DNA from: Rheinheimera oceanensis
GTDB taxonomy: Bacteria; Pseudomonadota; Gammaproteobacteria; Enterobacterales; Alteromonadaceae
Direction of reading: 5' to 3'
DNA length: 64,000 nt
NCBI RefSeq assembly: GCF_018831085.1
Contig: NZ_JAGPNM010000002.1
Coordinates: 372,001-436,000, forward strand
The stretch's first letter is position 1, and each line of letters starts with the position of its first letter. Position numbers and translations under genes: made by a program. Below are positions 46,851-54,633 of the stretch, in pieces. The notes beneath the pieces were generated by a model that saw nothing but the letters and a program-made list of their open reading frames with translations, was not told where the DNA came from and ran no database searches.

Positions 46851-47801
46851 ATGAAAATTATACTGGCGCCGATGGAAGGCGTAGTCGACCATCTTATGCG
46901 CGATATGTTAACGCGGATTGGCGGCTACGACTTATGTATTACCGAATTTATCCGCATAGTCGATCAAAAATTACCGGCGCGGGTTTTTACCCGCTTTTGC
47001 CCTGAGCTACAAAACGGCGGTAAAACCTTTGCCGGTACGCCGGTGCGGGTGCAGTTGCTGGGGCAAGACCCAAACTGGCTGGCAGAGAACGCCGTGCGCG
47101 CAGTAGAACTGGGCTCGCCCGGGGTTGATTTAAACTTTGGCTGCCCGGCTAAAGCAGTAAATAAAAGCCGTGGTGGTGCTGTGCTGCTAAAAGAAACCGA
47201 GCAACTGTACCATATAGTAAAAGCGGTGCGCGACGCTGTGCCTGCGCAGTTTCCTGTCAGTGCCAAAATTCGCCTCGGCTATGACGATACCAGCCTAACG
47301 CTGGCCAATGCTGCTGCAATTGCCAGTGCTGGCGCCAGCATGCTTACCGTGCACGCACGCACCAAAAGTGATGGTTACCGGCCACCGGCTTACTGGCCAT
47401 GGATAGCAAAAATTAAGCAACAAACAGCTATTCCGCTGGTGGCCAATGGTGAGATCTGGAATGCCGCCGATGCTGCGCTGTGTCAACAACAGGCCAATTG
47501 CAACGACATTATGCTTGGCCGTGGTGCACTGGCCATGCCAAACCTGGCACAAAGCATCCGTACCGGCGCAGCTGCTATGCCCTGGCCGCAAGTACTGGAG
47601 CTGCTGATGCGCTACTCTGAATTTGAGATCAGCGGTGACAAAGGCCAGTATTATGCTAACCGTATTAAACAGTGGTTCAGCTATTTAAAGCTGCAATACC
47701 CGCAAGCAGCTGACTTATTTCAACAACTACGTGTGCTGCGTAAAAGCAGCGATATTCTGGCGACATTAAATCAGGCATTGCGGCATAGCTGGCAAGCTTA
47801 G
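46851..47801 (+). CDS. dusC: tRNA-dihydrouridine(16) synthase
   Basis: 316-residue FMN enzyme reducing U16 in tRNA. ILAPMEGVVDHLMRDMLT at the N-terminus, the catalytic Cys in VDLNFGCPAKAVNKSRGGAVLL, SAKIRLGYDD, LTVHARTKSDGY and VANGEIWNAADA bind flavin and RNA. APMEGVVD plus CITEFIRI are typical of DusC rather than DusA or DusB. 14 bases after the HDOD gene. Confidence 0.92.
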   Translation: MKIILAPMEGVVDHLMRDMLTRIGGYDLCITEFIRIVDQKLPARVFTRFCPELQNGGKTFAGTPVRVQLLGQDPNWLAENAVRAVELGSPGVDLNFGCPAKAVNKSRGGAVLLKETEQLYHIVKAVRDAVPAQFPVSAKIRLGYDDTSLTLANAAAIASAGASMLTVHARTKSDGYRPPAYWPWIAKIKQQTAIPLVANGEIWNAADAALCQQQANCNDIMLGRGALAMPNLAQSIRTGAAAMPWPQVLELLMRYSEFEISGDKGQYYANRIKQWFSYLKLQYPQAADLFQQLRVLRKSSDILATLNQALRHSWQA

Positions 47802-47805
47802 AGCG

Positions 47806-47826
47806 CTTTGACGCAAAGTTTTTTAT
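47806..47826 (+). terminator. Possible terminator after dusC
   Basis: CTTTG-ACG-CAAAG followed by six T: a short but well-placed stem 4 bases past the dusC stop. Confidence 0.4.
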
Positions 47827-47869
47827 AAAGGCTATACTCCTCAGACAGTTAGTTTAAGGAGTGTGCTTT

Positions 47870-48997
47870 ATGCCAATACAGGTAGCCGTGCTGAAGGAAA
47901 GCCGGCCACACGAAAAACGTGTTGCCATGGTGCCCGCCGTGGCAGATAAATTGAGTAAACTGGGCTGCGGGATCAGCCTGCTCAGCGGCGCAGGCCTTAG
48001 CAGCAAATTACCCGACAGCGCCTATACTGCAGTGCGTTTTGTTAATACAGAGCAAGAGCTACTGGCAACAGCCAATATAGTGCTGGCAGTACAGCCCCCT
48101 ACAGCAGAGCAAATTAACCTGATGCCGCCCGGCTGTATTTTGCTTAGCTTTGTTTATCCACACAAAGAACCCGAGCTTACCCGTTTACTGCGCGATAAAC
48201 ACATCAGTTGCTTTGCTATGGAGCAGGTACCACGTATCAGCCGCGCTCAGGCCATGGATGCGCTGTCGTCGCAGGCGGCATTAGCCGGTTACTATGGTGC
48301 GCTACTCGGGGCCACTAAGCTGGCGCGCATCTTACCGATGATGACCACTGCCGTAGGCTCAATCCGTCCGGCACGCTGCCTGGTAATGGGTCTCGGTGTG
48401 GCCGGTTTACAGGCTTTAGCCACCGCCCGGCGTTTAGGGGCAATAACTGAAGGCTATGATGTAAGACCCGAAACCAAAGAACAGGCAGAATCCTTAGGTG
48501 CCAAATTTGTTGATACCGGCGTTGATGCCCGCGGCGAAGGCGGTTATGCCCGTGAGTTAACCCAACAAGAGAAAGACAAAATTGCCAGCGTAGTAACCCG
48601 GCATATTCAGCAGGCCGATATTGTTATTACTACGGCCGCTATACCCGGGCGCCCCTCACCGAAGCTGATTAGCAAAACCCAGGTTGATGGCATGAAACCA
48701 GGCGCAGTGATCATTGATTTAGCCGCTGAAGGTGGTGGCAACTGTGAATACAGCATACCAGGTGAAACCTTAGAACAAGGTCTGGTAACGATAGTGGCAC
48801 CGTTAAATGTACCTTCTATGCTGGCAGAACATGCCTCAGAGCTGTACGCCAAGAACCTGCTGAATTTACTGCAGCTGTTTATTGCAGATGGCGAAATTAA
48901 ACTGGATTGGGATGATGAAGTACAGGCAAAAACCATACTGACGCATAAGGGCGAGATCAAACCGGCAGCAGTAAAAACTGCGCTGGAACAACAATAA
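47870..48997 (+). CDS. pntAA: NAD(P) transhydrogenase alpha subunit, part 1 (soluble domain I)
   Basis: 375 residues; ATG 47870 has AAGGAG upstream. The NAD(H)-binding domain I: KESRPHEKRVAMVPAVADKL, MVMTTAVGSIRPAR-like MMTTAVGSIRPARCLVMGLGVAGLQALATARRLGA, and IDLAAEGGGNCEYS. It ends before the membrane helices, which are encoded separately, so this is the split form rather than the E. coli PntA fusion. Confidence 0.93.
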   Translation: MPIQVAVLKESRPHEKRVAMVPAVADKLSKLGCGISLLSGAGLSSKLPDSAYTAVRFVNTEQELLATANIVLAVQPPTAEQINLMPPGCILLSFVYPHKEPELTRLLRDKHISCFAMEQVPRISRAQAMDALSSQAALAGYYGALLGATKLARILPMMTTAVGSIRPARCLVMGLGVAGLQALATARRLGAITEGYDVRPETKEQAESLGAKFVDTGVDARGEGGYARELTQQEKDKIASVVTRHIQQADIVITTAAIPGRPSPKLISKTQVDGMKPGAVIIDLAAEGGGNCEYSIPGETLEQGLVTIVAPLNVPSMLAEHASELYAKNLLNLLQLFIADGEIKLDWDDEVQAKTILTHKGEIKPAAVKTALEQQ

Positions 48998-49022
48998 CCA
49001 GGCATTATTTTTGGGGAGCGTT

Positions 49023-49337
49023 ATGGACTACACCACCACTATATTAACCGGCTTTGTCGCGCTATATATTTTTATGCTGGCTGCTTTTACCGGTTTTGAA
49101 ATTATCGGCCGCGTACCGGCCATTTTGCACACACCACTGATGTCCGGATCTAACTTTATTCACGGCATTGTGGTGGTTGGCGCGTTGTGGGCATTGCTAA
49201 ATGCCAGCTCATTACCCGAGCAGATCATCGGTTTTCTTGGCGTACTGTTAGGTGCAGGCAATGCTGCCGGTGGTTATGTGGTAACCGAACGCATGCTGCA
49301 AATGTTTAAACCGTCCGGCAAAACCAACAAGGAGTAA
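49023..49337 (+). CDS. pntAB: NAD(P) transhydrogenase alpha subunit, part 2 (membrane domain)
   Basis: 104 residues from ATG 49023 behind GGGGAG. Three hydrophobic helices (LTGFVALYIFMLAAFTGFEIIG, FIHGIVVVGALWALLNA, IIGFLGVLLGAGNAAGGYVV) with the conserved GAGNAAGGYVVTERML end. Part of the proton channel dII. Three bases before pntB. Confidence 0.93.
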   Translation: MDYTTTILTGFVALYIFMLAAFTGFEIIGRVPAILHTPLMSGSNFIHGIVVVGALWALLNASSLPEQIIGFLGVLLGAGNAAGGYVVTERMLQMFKPSGKTNKE

Positions 49338-49340
49338 GGC

Positions 49341-50759
49341 ATGAACGCAGCTTTACTCATCGACAGCAGCTATTTTATTGCCGCTTTTTTGTTTATTTAC
49401 GGCTTAAAGCGTATGTCGTCTCCCCTGACTGCCCGCTCAGGTATTGTGGTTGCCGGTGCGGGTATGGTACTGGCCGTGCTGGCCAGCTTTTTGTATACGC
49501 TGGATGTTAACGAGGCCGCCAAGCCGCATCTTAGCACTAACCTGACACTGGCACTGATTGCACTGGCTCTGGGCCTCGGCTGGGCCTGGCGTAGCGGTAA
49601 AAAAGTAGCGATGACCGACATGCCGCAAATGGTAGCACTGTATAACGGTATGGGCGGCGGTGCAGCAGCGGCGATTGCCGCCATAGAGCTGATTGGCTAC
49701 AAAACTCACGGTACTGTGTCACTAAGCCTGGCTGTACTGGGCGGGCTAATTGGCGCCGTTGCGTTATCCGGCTCGCTTATTGCCTGGGCTAAACTGGATG
49801 GCCGTATCAACAAAACCCTGCGTTTTGCTGCGTTGCAGCTGGTAAACGGCAGCCTGTTATTAGTGCTGCTGGCCATTGGCGTTTACATTATCTGGCATGG
49901 CGGCATAGTTAGCTGGCCGGTATTTGCCACCTTCTTTGCACTGGCACTGATTTACGGCGTAATGATGACCATGCCAATTGGCGGTGCCGATATGCCGGTG
50001 GTTATTTCGCTGTACAACGCCTTTACCGGTTTAGCCGTTGGTTTTGAAGGCTATGTACTGAATAACCCGGCGCTGATGATAGCTGGTATGGTGGTCGGCT
50101 CGGCAGGCTCCTTACTGACACTACTGATGGCCAAAGCGATGAACCGCTCAGTAGCCAATGTGCTGTTTTCTAACTTTGGTGCCGTTAGCGAGGAAGCCCA
50201 GGGTGATATTACCGGTAGCCAGAAACCGGTTGATGCCAGCGACGCCGGTATTAATATGCGCTACGCCGGCAAAGTGATTATTGCACCGGGCTATGGCTTA
50301 GCCGTGGCGCAGGCACAACATAAACTGTACGAGCTGGTAAAGCTGCTGCAGGACGCCGGGGTAGAAGTAAAATTTGCCATTCACCCGGTAGCAGGCCGTA
50401 TGCCGGGCCATATGAATGTGCTGCTGGCCGAAGCCGGCGTACCATACGACATTATCTTTGATATGGAAGATATTAACGGCGAGTTTAAAGAAGCCGACGT
50501 GGCCATAGTAATTGGCGCCAATGACACAGTAAACCCGGCCGCCCGCAGCAATAAAAGCTCGCCGATTTACGGCATGCCGGTGCTCAATGTTGATATGGCC
50601 AAACAGGTATACGTGGTAAAACGTGGCCAGGGTAAAGGTTATTCCGGTGTAGAAAACGCGCTATTTTATGCCGATAACACCCAAATGATATACGGCGATG
50701 CACAAAAGGTGATGGTAGCCATGATCCAGGCGATTAAGTCACTCGGCGGCGGCCACTAG
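49341..50759 (+). CDS. pntB: NAD(P) transhydrogenase beta subunit
   Basis: 472 residues. Membrane helices in the first 260 residues (MYNGMGGGAAAAIAAIEL-like LYNGMGGGAAAAIAAIEL motif, MPIGGADMPVVISLYNAFTGLAVGFEGYV), then the NADP(H)-binding domain III with VIIAPGYGLAVAQAQHKL, VKFAIHPVAGRMPGHMNVLLAEAGVPYD, VIGANDTVNPAA and KRGQGKGYSGVEN. Proton-motive-force-driven NADPH production at the inner membrane. Confidence 0.96.
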   Translation: MNAALLIDSSYFIAAFLFIYGLKRMSSPLTARSGIVVAGAGMVLAVLASFLYTLDVNEAAKPHLSTNLTLALIALALGLGWAWRSGKKVAMTDMPQMVALYNGMGGGAAAAIAAIELIGYKTHGTVSLSLAVLGGLIGAVALSGSLIAWAKLDGRINKTLRFAALQLVNGSLLLVLLAIGVYIIWHGGIVSWPVFATFFALALIYGVMMTMPIGGADMPVVISLYNAFTGLAVGFEGYVLNNPALMIAGMVVGSAGSLLTLLMAKAMNRSVANVLFSNFGAVSEEAQGDITGSQKPVDASDAGINMRYAGKVIIAPGYGLAVAQAQHKLYELVKLLQDAGVEVKFAIHPVAGRMPGHMNVLLAEAGVPYDIIFDMEDINGEFKEADVAIVIGANDTVNPAARSNKSSPIYGMPVLNVDMAKQVYVVKRGQGKGYSGVENALFYADNTQMIYGDAQKVMVAMIQAIKSLGGGH

Positions 50760-50763
50760 GGCT

Positions 50764-50797
50764 TGCTGTGCCAGCCGGGGTTACGGTTGGCACAGCA
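50764..50797. terminator. Terminator hairpin between pntB and the SDR gene
   Basis: TGCTGTGCCA and TGGCACAGCA are perfect 10-bp arms with further inner pairing, followed by CACCTTTTG. It lies between convergent genes. Confidence 0.7.
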
Positions 50798-50827
50798 GCA
50801 CCTTTTGCCTTGTTCAGAATTGAGATC

Positions 50828-51532
50828 TTATCTGTTACCGATCAGATAATGTGCCTTGTCTGATGACAAGGCGGCTTTTACCTGCTGTGTTAACTCATCT
50901 GCCAGTATTTCCGGTTGCTTTGCCGCCATCCCCTCATAAGCCCGGGCAACTATATCGGCTGGTTTCGTTTTGGGTGCATCAATAGCCGTGGTTAAATCGG
51001 TATCGACAAAACCCATATGTAAAGCGCTTACCTGGGTATTTTGTGCCGCAAGCTCCAGCCGCAAACCGTTGGTTAATGCCCAGGCAGCAGACTTACTTGC
51101 ACCATAAGGCGCCAGCGCCGGAGCATTAAGCCAGCTGACAACAGACAAAACATTCAGAATGGCACCGCCTCCGTTAGCCGCCAGCACCGGTGCCAGGGCT
51201 TTGGTCAGGCGTAAAGGCCCGAAAAAATTCGTTTCAAAATGCTCGTAGGTGCTTTGCTCACTCCCCTCGTCCATAAAACCACCAAACCTGGCAATACCAG
51301 CATTATTCACCAGTACCGTCACATCAGGATATAACACCGGTATCGCCGCCACTTGCGCGGCATCGGTTACATCCAGCCTTACTTTAACCACACCATCAAG
51401 AGTAATAGTGTCGGGGTTACGGGCTGCGGCATACACTTTACGGGCGCCGCGAGCCAGTGCTTGTTTGGCAAACTCCAGCCCAATGCCACGATTAGCGCCG
51501 GTAATAAATACTACTGCATTGGATAATGTCAT
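50828..51532 (-). CDS. Short-chain dehydrogenase/reductase
   Basis: 234 residues from ATG 51532, behind GAGGG. Cofactor motif FITGANRGIGLEFA, structural NNAGIARFGG, and the catalytic Y-x-x-x-K in PYGASKSAAWAL. The substrate is unknown. An 18-bp palindrome just upstream matches one before the tetR gene, so it is probably the regulated target of that repressor. Confidence 0.9.
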   Translation of the reverse strand: MTLSNAVVFITGANRGIGLEFAKQALARGARKVYAAARNPDTITLDGVVKVRLDVTDAAQVAAIPVLYPDVTVLVNNAGIARFGGFMDEGSEQSTYEHFETNFFGPLRLTKALAPVLAANGGGAILNVLSVVSWLNAPALAPYGASKSAAWALTNGLRLELAAQNTQVSALHMGFVDTDLTTAIDAPKTKPADIVARAYEGMAAKQPEILADELTQQVKAALSSDKAHYLIGNR

Positions 51533-51552
51533 TTTTGTACCCTCAATAGATA

Positions 51553-51570
51553 ATATGATAACCATCATAT
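51553..51570. promoter_or_regulatory. Probable TetR operator upstream of the SDR gene
   Basis: ATATGATAACCATCATAT has ATATGAT/ATCATAT arms around AACC. The complement of the site at 52246 differs from it at only two positions. It ends 21 bases upstream of the SDR start. Confidence 0.75.
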
Positions 51571-51646
51571 TTAATGTTAATTAAAAGGCCGAACTGTCGG
51601 CCAAGGTTTTTCACTCCATAGTATCGCTGTATTTTACCAGGTCGTA

Positions 51647-52234
51647 TTATGCCTGGTCGTACTGCGCCAGCACTGCGCGCCGGCTGGCTGCCAATAACTG
51701 ACGACCGGCTTCATTATTGCCGTAAGCTCTGGCCAACTGTAAACAGCCAACCAGAGTTGCCATAATAACGTCTGCGCTATCCTTGTTTGCTTGCACAGGT
51801 AAAGCCTGTGCTATGGCGTTACGTAAGTTGTCCATTTGCTGCAGCGCCACTGTTCGCACCTCTTCCGGCTGCCGGCAGATCTCTGAACCCAGCGCTGCTA
51901 TCGGGCAGCCATGCTCAACAGCCTCCAAATGGGCATCTCGCAGGTAACTTTCTACCAGGGCCCGTAGCGGGCTTTTGCCCCCGGCCACAGCTTGTTGCAC
52001 CAATGGTGCTAAGGCTTTACCACTAAGCTCTGACGCCCGGGCCATGGCTTCAGCCAGCATGGCATTACGCGAGGCGAAGTGCGCATAAAACCCGCCGTGG
52101 GTTAAACCTGCTTCTTTCATCAGTTCTGCCACGCTGACACCTGCGTAACCACCACGGCGGATCGCTTTTGCCGCTGTATCAAGGATCAGCTCATGGGTGC
52201 GGGCTTTCTTATCGCCGGTTGTTGTGTTTTTCAT
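51647..52234 (-). CDS. TetR/AcrR family regulator
   Basis: 195 residues from ATG 52234 (MKNTTTGDKKARTHELIL), with GGTGGC upstream. N-terminal HTH: ILDTAAKAIRRGGYAGVSVAELMKEAGLTHGGFYAHFASRNAMLAEAM, the TetR signature with the THGGFYxHF helix. The C-terminal ligand domain has CPIAALGSEICRQPEEVR, common in this subfamily. Both this gene and the SDR gene carry the same operator, so autoregulation is expected. Confidence 0.92.
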   Translation of the reverse strand: MKNTTTGDKKARTHELILDTAAKAIRRGGYAGVSVAELMKEAGLTHGGFYAHFASRNAMLAEAMARASELSGKALAPLVQQAVAGGKSPLRALVESYLRDAHLEAVEHGCPIAALGSEICRQPEEVRTVALQQMDNLRNAIAQALPVQANKDSADVIMATLVGCLQLARAYGNNEAGRQLLAASRRAVLAQYDQA

Positions 52235-52245
52235 TTTGCCACCAA

Positions 52246-52263
52246 ATATTATGGTCATCATAT
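52246..52263. promoter_or_regulatory. Probable TetR operator upstream of the tetR gene
   Basis: ATATTATGGTCATCATAT. Its reverse complement ATATGATGACCATAATAT matches the SDR-upstream site except at two positions. It lies 11 bases upstream of the tetR start codon. Confidence 0.75.
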
Positions 52264-52284
52264 TTTCATGTGTGCAAATTTTAG

Positions 52285-53727
52285 TCAAGCATTTTTTTCT
52301 GCCAGTTGCTGTTGACACAACTGTCCAAGGGTTTGTAATGCCCGCTCCAGCCGTGCATCCTGCACTACCGCGCAGTTTAAGCGGATAAAATTACCGTAGC
52401 GGGCTTTACCGGCCGGTGCTGTGGGCGAAAATATGGTGCCTGGCGCTATGCTGATTTTTTCCGCCAGTGCCTGCTGTGCTAGCAGATAAGCATCTGTGCC
52501 TTGTGGCAGCTCTACCCAGAGTACAAAACCGCCCTGTGGCTGGCTAACGCGGGTGCCAGACGGAAACAAACGGCCAATGCTGCTGCTGATACGCTGCACC
52601 GCCGTTTCATACTGTGGCCGTACCTGGCGCAAATGCCGCTCATACTGGCCACTTTGCAACAGCTTTGCCACCGCCAATTGTGGCAAAGCTGCCGTACTTA
52701 TATTACTGATAAACTTCAGGTATTCGAGTTTTGCGGTATGCTTGGGCGCTATTACCCAGCCCAGGCGCAAATCCGGCGACAGGGTTTTAGAAAAAGTGCT
52801 GCAGTAAAAAATATCCTGTTTTGGCGCCAGCGCCAGACAACTGCCGGGCCTTGGTTCGCTAAAGCCTAAATCGCCATAGGTATCATCTTCTATCAGTGCT
52901 ATACCACGCTTTGCCAGCAACTGTACTATGCGCTTTTTATTGTCGTCCGGGATCAGGCTGCCCAGTGGGTTACTGTAGTTGGCAATCAGCACGCAGGCTT
53001 TTACCGGCCATTGCTCAAGTGCGTGTTCCAGTACGTCAGGTGCCATGCCGGTTTGCACATCGGTGGGCAGTGCCAGCGCTTTTAAACCTGCAGCTTCCAG
53101 CGCCTGCAACAGGCCATAAAACGCCGGTGACTCTATCACGACCACATCACCGGGCTGGGTTACGGCCTTTAAACTCAGCATTAGCGCTTCCTGGCAGCCA
53201 TTGGTAATAATGACATCGTCTTGCGATACCACAGCGCCCTGTAACGCCATACGCCGGGCGATTTCACGGCGTAATTCGGCTGCACCGCGGCTGGCTTCAT
53301 AGCGCATTAAGCGCGCCGGTTCGGTTTTAATTACCTGCTGCAGCGCTTTTTGTAGCGCATGTTGGGGCAGATAAACCGCCGCCGGTACGGCAGCTCCTAA
53401 ACGCATATAGGCCGGATCGGCTGCGGCCTTAGACAACGACAAGGCTATCTGCTGGCTACAAACAGTAACAGGCCCGGCCGGTTGCTGCAGTTTGCTACTG
53501 AGTGCCGGAGGCTGATAACGCGGTTTAACAAAATAGCCGCTGCGGCTACTGGCCTGTAAATAGCCGTCGGCCTCCAGCCGCCGGTAGCTGGCCACTACGG
53601 TAGACACACTTACTGCCCGGCGTTTGGCCAACTCACGCACACCCGGCAGGCGATCACCACAGCCATATTGGCCCTGCTCTATTTGTTGTTGCAGCTCGGC
53701 AGCCAGTTGTTGATAACGAAAACTCAC
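52285..53727 (-). CDS. MocR-type regulator (GntR HTH fused to aminotransferase fold)
   Basis: 480 residues. A GntR winged helix at 1-68 (QYGCGDRLPGVRELAKRRAVSVSTVVASYRRLEADGYLQ), then a fold-type I PLP domain with the Schiff-base Lys 314 in YCSTFSKTLSPDLRLGW, plus NYSNPLG and DDTYGDLGF. These regulators sense PLP or amino compounds. 15 bases downstream of a LysE-type exporter gene on the same strand, so probably co-transcribed. Confidence 0.92.
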   Translation of the reverse strand: MSFRYQQLAAELQQQIEQGQYGCGDRLPGVRELAKRRAVSVSTVVASYRRLEADGYLQASSRSGYFVKPRYQPPALSSKLQQPAGPVTVCSQQIALSLSKAAADPAYMRLGAAVPAAVYLPQHALQKALQQVIKTEPARLMRYEASRGAAELRREIARRMALQGAVVSQDDVIITNGCQEALMLSLKAVTQPGDVVVIESPAFYGLLQALEAAGLKALALPTDVQTGMAPDVLEHALEQWPVKACVLIANYSNPLGSLIPDDNKKRIVQLLAKRGIALIEDDTYGDLGFSEPRPGSCLALAPKQDIFYCSTFSKTLSPDLRLGWVIAPKHTAKLEYLKFISNISTAALPQLAVAKLLQSGQYERHLRQVRPQYETAVQRISSSIGRLFPSGTRVSQPQGGFVLWVELPQGTDAYLLAQQALAEKISIAPGTIFSPTAPAGKARYGNFIRLNCAVVQDARLERALQTLGQLCQQQLAEKNA

Positions 53728-53742
53728 ACGCCCTCCTGTGGT

Positions 53743-54348
53743 TTACCACTGCAATGCCTGCCACAATGGTGGCAATACCGATAATGCCAGCAAAGCACCC
53801 ATGGCCCGGTTAAACCAGCGCCGCTGCTCTGGTGCTGTTAGTAAGCGTTTTAAACCAGCGCCGAACATCAGCCAGCTAATAGTACAGGGCAAACCCACCA
53901 ACAAAAATACCAGTGCAATCAGTGCTAATTGCTGCCAGTACACACCCTGTAAGCTGGTAAAAGCCGCAATAGCCCCGGTAATCATGACCCAGGCTTTGGC
54001 ATTTACCCACTGAAACAGCAACGCCTGGGTAAAACTCAGCGGTTTGCTATTACCCGTTTCTATTTGCTTTGGCTCAGCACTGGCGATTTTCCACGCCAGA
54101 TACAGCAAATATACCGAACCCACTAATTTTATCATTTGGTGTAACAATGGTTGTTGCTGCAAGATCAGCCCGGCCCCCAACCCCACTGCCAGCAACATCA
54201 GTAAAAAACCCAGCTGAATACCAGCCAGATGCGCCAGGCTTTTTTGCACGCCATAATTAACGCCGGACGACATAATCATAATATTGTTTGGCCCGGGTGT
54301 AATACTGGTGGCAAAAGCAAAAAATACTAAGGTCCAGAATAACTCCAT
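53743..54348 (-). CDS. LysE/RhtB family amino-acid exporter
   Basis: 201 residues with about six hydrophobic segments. Family signature FATSITPGPNNIMIMSSGVNYG near the N-terminus and FQWVNAKAWVMITGAIAAF in the middle. Exports amino acids or related small molecules; the substrate is unknown. The MocR gene directly downstream probably controls it. Confidence 0.9.
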   Translation of the reverse strand: MELFWTLVFFAFATSITPGPNNIMIMSSGVNYGVQKSLAHLAGIQLGFLLMLLAVGLGAGLILQQQPLLHQMIKLVGSVYLLYLAWKIASAEPKQIETGNSKPLSFTQALLFQWVNAKAWVMITGAIAAFTSLQGVYWQQLALIALVFLLVGLPCTISWLMFGAGLKRLLTAPEQRRWFNRAMGALLALSVLPPLWQALQW

Positions 54349-54633
54349 GCTGCTTGCTCCTGTCTGCTTGCGTTTAAGTCACCACAGTAACGCGCGCCCC
54401 CGGCAGAAAATATACACAGTGCGTTACAAAATAAGCAGTACAGATTAAATTAAAATAACAGCAAAGCAGTACAGCTTAAGTCAGGCATTCAAATCAACGT
54501 CATCAGGTCACACCAGCCAGGTAATAAACAATTAATTACACAAAATACTATGCTACTAACTCATGATTAACAGCCTTGTAGTCGCTAAACTTAGAAACAC
54601 CCTGATTTTTATATTTATTGTGGAGTATTTGGT
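54349..54633. other. Intergenic region upstream of the DHOR gene
   Basis: 285 AT-rich bases between the divergent lysE and DHOR genes. I see no repeat or regulatory box I can name; both promoters must lie here. GGAG precedes the DHOR start by 8 bases. Confidence 0.5.
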
